NCBI RefSeq assembly: GCF_022288805.1
Contig: NZ_JAKOPM010000006.1
Location: 59,616-123,615, forward strand
Length of the DNA: 64,000 bases
Source: Corynebacterium yonathiae
GTDB lineage: Bacteria; Actinomycetota; Actinomycetes; Mycobacteriales; Mycobacteriaceae
Direction of reading: 5' to 3'
The position numbers were made by a program, and so were the translations under genes. The first letter of the stretch is position 1, and each line of letters starts with the position of its first letter. Shown piece after piece: positions 8,501-15,950 of the stretch. The notes beneath the pieces are model-generated. The model saw only the letters and a program-made list of their open reading frames with translations. It had not been told where the DNA came from and did no database searches.

Positions 8501-9594
8501 TGGTTGAGATTACCTCCGCCACGCTTGCCGATGGCCGTGAGATCCTCTACTTCGATGACCAGCCCCACCCTGACCGCGTGCTTGTCGACGCCCGCGATAT
8601 CCCCACCGTCGCCCCCGCTTCCGAAATGCGCCGGGATCCCCTGACCGGGGATTGGGTGGCCTTTGCCGCCCACCGCATGAACCGAACCTTCCTGCCACCG
8701 GCGAACGAGAACCCGCTAGCGCCCACCCGCGAAGGCCAACTGCCCACGGAGATCCCCAGCCCCAGCTATGACGTGGTGGTCTTTGAAAACCGCTTCCCGT
8801 CTTTTGCTACCGCTGCAGACATCGAGCACCCCGAGGAGGATAACCTGCTTGGCATGGTGCCGCGCCTTCCCGCGCGCGCCCGGTGCGAGGTGGTGTGCTT
8901 TACCGAGGATCCCGCGTTGTCCTTTAAGGACCTGCCCGAATCTCGGATTCGCACTGTTATTGAAGCCTGGGCTCACCGCACCGCCGCCCTGTCCCAGATT
9001 GACGGTGTGCAGCAGGTCTTCCCCTTTGAAAACCGCGGCGAAGAAATCGGTGTGACCCTCCAGCACCCGCACGGCCAGATCTACTCCTACCCATTCCTTT
9101 CACCGCGCTTGCGCAACATTGTGGATTCCGCCCACGCCTACGACGGCGACCTCTTTCAGGATCTCCTCGATCGCGAGCGCGCCGCCGGCACTCGCATCAT
9201 TGCTGAGACCGAGCACTTCACCGTCTTCGTTCCCGCCGCCGCCAAATGGCCGCTGGAAGCCATGGTTCTGCCCAACTCTGAGGTGCCCGATTTCGCAGCG
9301 CTTACCGACGCCCAACGTGCCGACCTCGCGACCCTGCTTAAAAAGCTGTACTCCGCGGTGGACCGCTTCTTTGATGGCGTGGAAAAGACTCCCTATATCG
9401 CCGGCTGGACCCAGGCACCGGTGGACAAGGCACTGCGCCCCGGCATCCGCATGCACCTGCAGCTTTTCTCCCTCATGCGCTCGCCCGGCCGCATGAAATA
9501 CCTCGCTGGCTCCGAATCCGCGCAGGCGGTGTGGATTAATGACACCACCCCGGAGCGCATCGCCGCCCGTTTCAAGGAGATTTGGGATGCTTAA
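8500..9594 (+). CDS. galT: Galactose-1-phosphate uridylyltransferase GalT
   Basis: GalT (364 residues) transfers UMP from UDP-glucose to galactose-1-phosphate in the Leloir pathway. The HIT-superfamily active site is in FENRGEEIGVTLQHPHGQI, with His189-Pro190-His191, His191 being the covalent uridylylation site by homology. The N-terminal MRRDPLTGDWV and the RMNRTF segments match the family. The ATG overlaps the preceding stop and is preceded by AGGAGAAAA. It overlaps galK by 8 bases. No galE is in the window, so UDP-galactose epimerisation must be encoded elsewhere. Confidence 0.95.
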   Translation: MVEITSATLADGREILYFDDQPHPDRVLVDARDIPTVAPASEMRRDPLTGDWVAFAAHRMNRTFLPPANENPLAPTREGQLPTEIPSPSYDVVVFENRFPSFATAADIEHPEEDNLLGMVPRLPARARCEVVCFTEDPALSFKDLPESRIRTVIEAWAHRTAALSQIDGVQQVFPFENRGEEIGVTLQHPHGQIYSYPFLSPRLRNIVDSAHAYDGDLFQDLLDRERAAGTRIIAETEHFTVFVPAAAKWPLEAMVLPNSEVPDFAALTDAQRADLATLLKKLYSAVDRFFDGVEKTPYIAGWTQAPVDKALRPGIRMHLQLFSLMRSPGRMKYLAGSESAQAVWINDTTPERIAARFKEIWDA

Positions 9595-10786
9595 GTGGAT
9601 TGATACTCGCAGTGAGCAAGAGATTGCTACCGCTGCGCGCGCCCTCTACTCCTCTGCTTTCCCGGATGCGCCCGAGCCCGCCGGCGTGTGGGCCGCTCCC
9701 GGCCGCGTGAACCTCATCGGCGAGCATATCGATTACGCCGGCGGCGCCTCCATTCCCTTCGCACTGGAGCAAAATACCGCAGTTGCTGTCGCGCCCCGCA
9801 GCGATGGCCTTATCCGCATAGCTTCCGAGTATGACGGCTCCATCGCCCATGCGGAGGCTCCGCTCGCCGATGTTCGCTCGGGCTATCCTGCCGATTGGTC
9901 CGGTTACGTCGCCGGCACCATCTGGGCAGCCACCGCGGCGGGGGCGCTGCACTGCACCGGACTCGACATCGCCATCGTCTCCGATGTCCCGGTTGGCTCT
10001 GGTCTGTCCAGCTCCGCCGCTCTGGAGTGCTCTGTGGCCGTGGCCGCCTACGAGCTCTCCCACGGCCATGTTCCCGATGACGCTGCCCGCGCCCAACTGG
10101 CACAAGCCTGTATCCGCGCCGAAAACGAGGTGGTCGGCGCTTCTACCGGAGGCTTAGACCAAAATGCCAGCCTCCTCGGCCAGCGCGGCAAAGCCCTCTT
10201 CCTGGACTTTTCCACCGGCGCCGTGGAGCGCGTGCCCTTCAATATCGAGGCCCAAGACATGGTACTGCTCATCGCGGATACCAATGCCCCGCACACGCTT
10301 TCCGACGGCCAATATGCCTCCCGCCGCGGCATTATCGACGCCGTCCAATCTGCCGCTGGCTGCTCCATCCGCGAGATTCCGAATGCCGTGGACTTTGCCG
10401 CCACCGTCGATCCCGCCGAGGCGGAACTCTACCGGCACCGCGTGCGCCATGTGGTGGAAGAAACCAATCGCACCTTAGATGCCGCTACCGCGTTGGCATC
10501 TTCCGATCTAGATACATTCCGCCGCCTCATGCGCGAGAGCCATATCTCCCTGCGTGAGCTTTATGAGGTCACAACCCCGGAGCTCGACTCCGCTTTTACC
10601 GCGGCCGGCGAGCTGGGCGCTCGCATGACTGGAGGCGGCTTCGGCGGTGCCGTTATCGCGCTCATCCCGCAATCCTCCGTCGAGTCCACCGCCCAAGCCA
10701 TTCATGATGCTGCGGTTTCCCGCAGCTTCCCGGAGCCCACCTTTTTGGTAGCGCGTCCGGGCGAAGGCGCTCGGCGCCTGTCCTGA
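9587..10786 (+). CDS. galK: Galactokinase GalK
   Basis: This 399-residue GHMP-family kinase phosphorylates alpha-D-galactose with ATP. It has the galactokinase signature PGRVNLIGEHIDYAGG (residues 38-53), the GHMP ATP-binding motif VPVGSGLSSSAALE (134-147), and the C-terminal MTGGGFGGAVIAL. I chose ATG 9587, which has AAGGAG upstream and starts the conserved N-terminus; a 16-residue longer reading has no such site. It is the last gene of the galactose operon. Confidence 0.95.
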   Translation: MLKWIDTRSEQEIATAARALYSSAFPDAPEPAGVWAAPGRVNLIGEHIDYAGGASIPFALEQNTAVAVAPRSDGLIRIASEYDGSIAHAEAPLADVRSGYPADWSGYVAGTIWAATAAGALHCTGLDIAIVSDVPVGSGLSSSAALECSVAVAAYELSHGHVPDDAARAQLAQACIRAENEVVGASTGGLDQNASLLGQRGKALFLDFSTGAVERVPFNIEAQDMVLLIADTNAPHTLSDGQYASRRGIIDAVQSAAGCSIREIPNAVDFAATVDPAEAELYRHRVRHVVEETNRTLDAATALASSDLDTFRRLMRESHISLRELYEVTTPELDSAFTAAGELGARMTGGGFGGAVIALIPQSSVESTAQAIHDAAVSRSFPEPTFLVARPGEGARRLS

Positions 10787-10879
10787 CTCCGCGGTCCGGC
10801 TCGGCTTAGCCGCGACCCTCCCAGCGCGCCTCTTGTCGTTGAGTCCATACTGATCAGGCTGATCTGAAGGCCGGGCCGC

Positions 10880-10911
10880 CTCAGATCGGCCTTAACTCCC
10901 TCAACTCGGCC
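10880..10911. repeat. Two phased 12-bp repeats, left flank of RNase H-like gene
   Basis: CTCAGATCGGCC (10880-10891) and CTCAACTCGGCC (10900-10911) start exactly 20 bases apart. They match CTCAnnTCrGCC, and the same pair with the same 20-base phase occurs beyond the other end of the neighbouring gene at 12103-12134. The surrounding 42 bases (10876-10917) match 12099-12140 at 32 of 42 positions by hand alignment. Additional GATC-containing half repeats surround this copy. Confidence 0.65.
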
Positions 10912-10946
10912 TGATCAGATCAGCCCCAAAGCCCTAAGCGTTCGGG

Positions 10947-11990
10947 TCACAACGCCAAGAGAGCTTTCTGGATCCCCTCGCGCAGAGTCTCGCGAGACTG
11001 CTTCATCGGATGCGCAATCGCGCGCAACCCCATGTACGCAATCTGGTCGGCCGCCCGATTCAGCGGATCACCCGCATGCCCAAGTACACGGCGAATGTCG
11101 ACCTCGCATTGGCCTTGGATATCGCCCCAAGCTTGCTGGAATCGGGACCGTGCACCCGAAGACACCCCTCGCCACGTGCGCCCCGGCCGCGATGCTTTAG
11201 AGCCGCGCCTATGCACAATCTGCTCGACCGCCTCCAAAGCGGCTACGGAATCGGACTCAATAACCGCCTTGCGCGCACCCACCTTGAACAGGTATTTCAG
11301 CGCGAGCGTCAGTGCTTCGAGCTCGAGCTCATCCGTGCTCGCCTTGGTTTCTCGAGTTCGTAACCGGTAGTCGCCGTTGCCCGCAACGAAGCACATCGAC
11401 CCCTTGAATACGGTATCCGAGGAAGCGTCGGTGGCTATGCGAGCCACGTCGCCCTTGGACCATGAGGAGGCGCGCGAGAAGTTCGGCCACCAGTGTGCTT
11501 TCGGCGTCTCTACCTGTGCCGCTTGCTTCTTTTTCGGTGCCTCACCCATCTTGCGCGCCTTCCGTGCGGTAAGGCCGGCTTGTTTTCGGCGCACGGAGCT
11601 CGCGCTCTTCGAAGCCCTATTTTCTTCCGCAAAGCTTCCCGTCACCGTGAAACCGTCTGCCGTGAGTGCCGCTCGCAACGCATTCTGCCTGCGACCAGTG
11701 ACAATCCACACCCGTCCGTCGAGTCCCTTGAGTGCGCGTTTGACCTCCCGTACGGCGATATCGACGATATCGCCCTTCTTAGTCTGGCCGCGGCGCACAA
11801 AACGCGTCTGCTTAGTATTGACCGCGATGACCCAGCCTTCGATGGTGCCGTTGGGGGCGGAATCCCAACGCTCGTCCCAGAGCGCGACCGCAACATGGAT
11901 TGGTGCCGAGACCATGTCCGAGGTGATCTTGCGGGTACCGTAGGTGCGCGATTGCGTACCGGTAAGTTCTGAGAGCTCGATGGGTTCCAT
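10947..11990 (-). CDS. RNase H-like protein with a possible duplicated RNase H fold
   Basis: The C-terminal half of this 347-residue protein is RNase HI-like: VARIATDASSD (first Asp), ELELEAL (Glu), VIESDS (second Asp) and GHAGDPLNRAADQIA (His/Asp loop) are in the right order and spacing. The N-terminal ~110 residues (IHVAVALWDE, GWVIAVN, helix, RVWIVTGRR, FTVTGSF) also read as a strand-strand-strand-helix-strand-helix-strand pattern without the acidic residues, so it may be an inactive copy. A basic linker (about 125-160) joins them. The ATG at 11990 has no clear ribosome-binding site. It is a single gene flanked by paired repeats. Cleavage of RNA in RNA:DNA hybrids is likely but unproven. 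Confidence 0.78.
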   Translation of the reverse strand: MEPIELSELTGTQSRTYGTRKITSDMVSAPIHVAVALWDERWDSAPNGTIEGWVIAVNTKQTRFVRRGQTKKGDIVDIAVREVKRALKGLDGRVWIVTGRRQNALRAALTADGFTVTGSFAEENRASKSASSVRRKQAGLTARKARKMGEAPKKKQAAQVETPKAHWWPNFSRASSWSKGDVARIATDASSDTVFKGSMCFVAGNGDYRLRTRETKASTDELELEALTLALKYLFKVGARKAVIESDSVAALEAVEQIVHRRGSKASRPGRTWRGVSSGARSRFQQAWGDIQGQCEVDIRRVLGHAGDPLNRAADQIAYMGLRAIAHPMKQSRETLREGIQKALLAL

Positions 11991-12102
11991 TATCTCTAGT
12001 AAAGCACGGTTAACCGCGCTGCTGAATTATCCCCCACACCACCGTATTGAACTACTTCCCCTTAGGTCGAATGTAATCGAGCCGATCTGAGCACAACTCG
12101 CC

Positions 12103-12134
12103 CTCAATTCAGCCTCAACGCTCTCAATTCGGCC
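12103..12134. repeat. Two phased 12-bp repeats, right flank of RNase H-like gene
   Basis: CTCAATTCAGCC (12103-12114) and CTCAATTCGGCC (12123-12134) start 20 bases apart, as in the left-flank pair and in the same orientation. They sit about 110 bases upstream of the RNase H-like start codon and are bracketed by TTAGGTC (12063-12069) and GACCTAA (12146-12152), an inverted repeat. The block could be operators or ends of a small element. Confidence 0.65.
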
Positions 12135-12241
12135 CGATCAACTTGGACCTAAAGTTCCGCTTCTCACTTAAGGTCCTCGGAAATTCACCTTCCTGAGCCC
12201 CATGACGCGTGCTTCGTCCCTCCAGCAGTGAAGATGAAACC

Positions 12242-13144
12242 ATGATTGCAGATCACTTCATCAACCTTCGTTACGCCGGAGCCGAAAGTCCGCACCATTT
12301 AGCCCTCCAGTGCGGTGAGCTCACCCAGATAGCGCCCTGGGTCGCCGTTCCCACGGCCACCTGGAGGCAATGGGCGCGCCATAAACAACAATTCGCCAAA
12401 GTAGTCGCTGCCGGGTGGAGCACCCACCGCGCCGTCCTCATCAGTAAATCGGCCGCGCGGCTGTGGGGAATGTGGGTAATTTCCAGGAAAGGGGAGGAGG
12501 TGGAGTTAGCGGTGCCTTCGGGAAGCGTTCCCCCACGCAGGCTCACCGCGAAGGGCTATCGGTACCGCCGGGTAAAGTCCCTCCAGGAATCCACGGTAAC
12601 GGTAGCAGGTGTGCGCACCACGCATCCCGCCCGCACTTGCCTCGAAATCGCCCGGCTACACGGCTTCCCAGATGGCCTGGTAGCTACCGATTCTGCTCTC
12701 AGGCAACACGGCGTCACCACCTATGACTTGCGCGAAGAACTGGCAAGAATGCAGCGCACTAGGGGACAAGCAGCCATGCGTAAGGTTATCGAGCACGCGT
12801 ATGGCGGATCGGAATCGCCCTATGAGTCCTATCTGCGAGCCCTCATTATCGAGCGTTTCCCGCAGGTGAAAATTGAGCCGCAGAAACCGCTGCTCGGGAA
12901 GTATCGGGCGGATCTCTGTCTCGATGGCTGGCTGGTGGTCGAGGTCGATGGCGATGCCAAATATGACGGTACCTACGGCAAGGAGCCCGCCCACGTGGTC
13001 AAGCAGCAGATAAAAAGGCAGCGAGCGCTAGAAAACCGCGGATACGTGGTGCTGCGCTTTGGTTCCAGCGAGGTGAAAGCGTCGGACGAGGCATTGCGGA
13101 TAATCGCTAGCCACTTGGGAAAACGCGGCAGGAAAGTAGCCTAG
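12242..13144 (+). CDS. DUF559/PD-(D/E)XK-like protein with AbiEi-like N-terminus
   Basis: The 300-residue product (311 from a GTG at 12209) resembles actinobacterial proteins that pair an AbiEi/antitoxin-like N-terminal half with a C-terminal Vsr/DUF559-type nuclease fold. The C-terminal part shows ESPYESYLRALI, then YRADLCLDGWLVVEVDGDAKYDG, consistent with the E...D...ExD core of PD-(D/E)XK nucleases, followed by a basic KQQIKRQRALENRGY helix and VVLRFGSSEV. I chose ATG 12242, but neither start has a strong ribosome-binding site. There is no toxin or methylase partner nearby, so a restriction or toxin-antitoxin role is not supported. Confidence 0.7.
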   Translation: MIADHFINLRYAGAESPHHLALQCGELTQIAPWVAVPTATWRQWARHKQQFAKVVAAGWSTHRAVLISKSAARLWGMWVISRKGEEVELAVPSGSVPPRRLTAKGYRYRRVKSLQESTVTVAGVRTTHPARTCLEIARLHGFPDGLVATDSALRQHGVTTYDLREELARMQRTRGQAAMRKVIEHAYGGSESPYESYLRALIIERFPQVKIEPQKPLLGKYRADLCLDGWLVVEVDGDAKYDGTYGKEPAHVVKQQIKRQRALENRGYVVLRFGSSEVKASDEALRIIASHLGKRGRKVA

Positions 13145-13176
13145 ATCACCCCCGCGTCACCCACAATACATAAATG

Positions 13177-13209
13177 TTGTTGAACAAAAGGCATAGCAAC
13201 CTTTAAGAT
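13177..13209 (+). promoter_or_regulatory. Promoter and GntR-type palindrome before the NRAMP-like gene
   Basis: The 11-bp palindrome TTGTTGAACAA (13177-13187) overlaps TTGAAC (13180-13185), a candidate -35; TAAGAT (13204-13209) follows after 18 bases as -10. The identical 11-mer lies in front of pxpA at 20076-20086. The form agrees with FCD-type GntR operators (TnGTnnnACnA). A second palindrome, GATGCGCATC, follows at 13210-13219. Confidence 0.65.
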
Positions 13210-13259
13210 GATGCGCATCACAAATTTAATGCGACCTGCATCACGAAAGGTGAAATCTA

Positions 13260-14495
13260 GTGAGTGCTGAGACATCACACGCCGCTCCGGCGCAGGCGGG
13301 GGATAAGACCCCGCCAAAGGGCCTCGGCGCCATGGCCGGTGCCATGTTCCTCATGGCCACCTCCGCCATCGGTCCGGGATTTTTGACCCAGACCTCGGTT
13401 TTTACTGTGCAGATGGGGGCTTCTTTCGCGTTTGCGATTATGCTGTCCATCCTCGTTGACATTGCTATCCAGCTCAATGTGTGGCGAGTGCTGTGTGTAA
13501 GCGGCATGCGCGCAAATACCTTGGGCAATACCGTGCTTCCTGGTTTGGGCTGGGTTCTTGCCGTATTCGTCTTTATTGGCGGCGCGGTCTTCAATATTGG
13601 CAATATCGCTGGTTCTGGCCTTGGTATTAACGCGATGCTCGGCATTGACTCGCGTATCGGCGGCGTCATCGCTGCGACCATCGCCGTCTTTATCTTCCTC
13701 TCCCGCAAAGCCGGCATGGCGCTTGACCGTCTCGTTGCGGTACTGGGCGCGGTCATGATCCTGCTCATGCTCTACGTCGCGGTGGTCAGCCAACCACCGG
13801 TGGGTGAGGCGCTGAAGAATACCGTCGCGCCAGGCGAGATTGACTTCTTCGTCATTACCACCATCATCGGTGGCACCGTGGGTGGCTATATCACTTTTGC
13901 CGGCGCGCACCGACTCATCGATTCTGGTCACACCGGCGTGGAAAACGTAAAGAACATTACCTATACCTCGGTCAGCGGCATCGTGGTTACCGGCATCATG
14001 CGCATGCTCCTCTTCTTGGCGGTGCTCGGCGTGGTAGCTACTGGAGTGGCGCTCTCCGATGACAACACTGCGGCCGATGCGTTCTACCATGCCGCCGGCG
14101 AGTTTGGCCTGCGTGCCTTCGGCGTAGTCCTCTTCGCTGCCGGTTTGTCCTCCGTTATCGGTGCGGCCTATACCTCGGTGTCCTTCGTGACCTCCCAGGA
14201 AACCTCGACGCGCACCCGCAATATCCTCACCATCCTCTTCATTGTGGTGTGCACGGTGGTCTTCGTGGCCATTAACTCCGCTCCCCAGAAGCTGCTCATC
14301 TTCGCTGGTGCCATCAACGGCCTTATCCTGCCCATTGGCTTTGCTCTCGTGATGTGGGTGGCCTGGCGCCGCCGCGACCTATTGCATGGTTATAAGTACC
14401 CCAAGTGGCTTCTGTTCATTGGCGCCTTGGCGTGGGTACTGACCATCTTTATCGGTTTCAAGGCCTTTTCCGGCATCACCGAACTATGGGCCTAA
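13260..14495 (+). CDS. NRAMP-related transporter of the 5-oxoproline locus (YcsG-like)
   Basis: This 411-residue protein with about 11 membrane segments is of the NRAMP superfamily. It resembles B. subtilis YcsG, which is likewise encoded beside ycsI, kipI, kipA and ycsF. In TM1 the canonical metal-binding DPGN is replaced by GPGF (IGPGFLTQTSV), and TM6 has no MPH motif, so transport of Mn2+/Fe2+ like classical MntH is unlikely; an organic or Mg-type substrate is possible. The GTG start has AAAGGTG 8 bases upstream. The stop overlaps the next start (TAATG). Confidence 0.82.
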   Translation: MSAETSHAAPAQAGDKTPPKGLGAMAGAMFLMATSAIGPGFLTQTSVFTVQMGASFAFAIMLSILVDIAIQLNVWRVLCVSGMRANTLGNTVLPGLGWVLAVFVFIGGAVFNIGNIAGSGLGINAMLGIDSRIGGVIAATIAVFIFLSRKAGMALDRLVAVLGAVMILLMLYVAVVSQPPVGEALKNTVAPGEIDFFVITTIIGGTVGGYITFAGAHRLIDSGHTGVENVKNITYTSVSGIVVTGIMRMLLFLAVLGVVATGVALSDDNTAADAFYHAAGEFGLRAFGVVLFAAGLSSVIGAAYTSVSFVTSQETSTRTRNILTILFIVVCTVVFVAINSAPQKLLIFAGAINGLILPIGFALVMWVAWRRRDLLHGYKYPKWLLFIGALAWVLTIFIGFKAFSGITELWA

Positions 14496-15265
14496 TGCGT
14501 ACTCCAGAAGAGGTGCGCGAGTATGCGCGCACCCACGAGATGGCCACCACCGCGGGGCATGCCCGTGGCTTTATGCAGGCTAACCTGCTGGCCGTGCCGC
14601 GGGAATACGCCTTCGATTTCTTGCTTTTTGCCCAGCGCAACCCCAAGCCGTGCCCAATTGTGGGCGTGCTGGAGGCTGGGCAGTATACCTCCGAGCTATT
14701 GCCAGGTGGGGACATCCGCACCGATATTCCGGCCTACCGCGTCTTTGAAAACGGCGAGCATACAGCCACGCTTGCCGACGCCACCTCGTACTACACCCCA
14801 GACATGGTCAGCTTCCTTATTGGTTGCTCTTTTACCTTTGAGACGGCGCTGCAGGATAACGGCATTGAGGTCGCGCACATTGCTCAGCAGCGCAACGTGC
14901 CGATGTTTAAAACCACGATTCCCACCACCCCGGCCGGTGTCTTTTCTGGGCCCATGGTGGTCTCCATGCGCCCGATTCCGGCCGCGCAAGTCTCCGATGC
15001 CGTGCGGATTACCTCCCGTTACCCATCAGTTCACGGCGCCCCGGTCCACGTAGGTGATCCGGCGGCCATTGGCATTGAGGATTTAAACCGCCCGGACTTT
15101 GGTGATCCGGGCGAAGTGCCGGAGGGCTGCCTGCCAGTCTTTTGGGCCTGTGGTGTGACCCCGCAGGCCATCGTGATGGAATCCAAGCCGCGCTTAGCTA
15201 TTACGCACGCACCGGGCCAGATGCTCGTGACCAACGCCCGGGATCAAGATTTTCTCATTCCTTAA
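14495..15265 (+). CDS. YcsI-like DUF1445 protein (putative hydro-lyase / D-glutamate cyclase-like)
   Basis: The 256-residue product matches the DUF1445/YcsI family: QANLLAVPREYAFDFLLFAQRNPKPCPIVG at the N-terminus, YTPDMVSFLIGCSFTFE in the middle, and the C-terminal FWACGVTPQA and ITHAPGQMLVTN. Mammalian D-glutamate cyclase contains a related domain, which converts D-glutamate to 5-oxo-D-proline; that fits a gene next to 5-oxoprolinase. I chose ATG 14495 (coupled TAATG); a start at 14486 would add three residues. It ends convergently, with its stop overlapping the GntR gene stop by 3-4 bases. Confidence 0.82.
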   Translation: MRTPEEVREYARTHEMATTAGHARGFMQANLLAVPREYAFDFLLFAQRNPKPCPIVGVLEAGQYTSELLPGGDIRTDIPAYRVFENGEHTATLADATSYYTPDMVSFLIGCSFTFETALQDNGIEVAHIAQQRNVPMFKTTIPTTPAGVFSGPMVVSMRPIPAAQVSDAVRITSRYPSVHGAPVHVGDPAAIGIEDLNRPDFGDPGEVPEGCLPVFWACGVTPQAIVMESKPRLAITHAPGQMLVTNARDQDFLIP

Positions 15266-15888
15266 TCGTCTAGCACGGCGAGGATCTTCTCGCAGGTATT
15301 CATGAGGCTGTCATGCGCAAGCGTGGCAGCCTCATCGCGTTTTCCATCCGCGATGAGCGTGGCCAAGGTGATATTTCCTTGGATGTGGTCCGCATGAAGC
15401 TGTGGGTACCGCGGGATGGCCAAGAGGAAGGTAAGCCGCATGCGGGCGAGCAGATTATCCATCTGCTCATTCAAGGTGGGGGAGCCGAGCGCGGCCACCA
15501 ATGTGCGGTGGAAACGCTGATTGATGGAGGAGACTTCCTGGTGCTCGCCGCGCGCCGCGTAGTCGAAGGCGGAGGAAGTGAGGGCGACGAGTGAGGGGGC
15601 GTCGGCAAAAGCGCCCCAACGCACCGCCGCCGGCTCGATGGCTGCGCGGGCGGCGAAGAGGTCGCGGATATAGTCTGCATCCGGCATTGCGAGAAAGACG
15701 CCCCGGTTGGGAATGCGCTCGACGATGCGTTCCGCGGCAAGCCGAGTGAAGGACTCGCGCAGGGTATTGCGCGAGCAGTGGAAGCGTTCGGCTGCCTTGA
15801 CCTCGCTGAGCTGCTCGCCCGGCTGGAATTCGCCGGCGGAGATGGCCTCGCGTAACTCAGAGGCAACAGACTGGGAAAGCATGCTCAC
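15262..15888 (-). CDS. GntR-family (FCD) regulator of the 5-oxoproline locus
   Basis: This 208-residue repressor has an N-terminal winged helix (SVASELREAISAGEFQPGEQLSE ... CSRNTLRESFTRL) and a C-terminal all-helical FCD ligand domain whose His and Asp/Asn residues (for example INQRFHRTLV) usually bind a metal and an organic acid. It is the last gene of the pxpA-pxpBC-biotin carboxylase unit and probably controls it together with the divergent transporter gene; both outer promoters carry TTGTTGAACAA. Starts at 15888 (GTG) and 15882 (ATG) are equally weak. A hairpin separates it from the carboxylase gene. Confidence 0.87.
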   Translation of the reverse strand: MSMLSQSVASELREAISAGEFQPGEQLSEVKAAERFHCSRNTLRESFTRLAAERIVERIPNRGVFLAMPDADYIRDLFAARAAIEPAAVRWGAFADAPSLVALTSSAFDYAARGEHQEVSSINQRFHRTLVAALGSPTLNEQMDNLLARMRLTFLLAIPRYPQLHADHIQGNITLATLIADGKRDEAATLAHDSLMNTCEKILAVLDD

Positions 15889-15903
15889 AACTGTACTAAA
15901 AGG

Positions 15904-15939
15904 TTGCGCACCTCACAGTGAAAATGAGGTGCTGCGCAA
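15904..15939 (-). terminator. Hairpin between biotin carboxylase and GntR genes
   Basis: On the minus strand TTGCGC-AG-CACCTCA pairs with TGAGGTGCGCAA across a nine-base loop, followed by CCTTTTAG. It may terminate or attenuate transcription so that less message reaches the regulator gene. Confidence 0.5.
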
Positions 15940-15950
15940 TTGTACGAGCG

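Noticed and set aside
12242..13144. Restriction or toxin-antitoxin system around the PD-(D/E)XK-like gene
   Set aside because: There is no methylase, specificity subunit or toxin partner; the neighbours are an RNase H-like gene and a metabolic locus.
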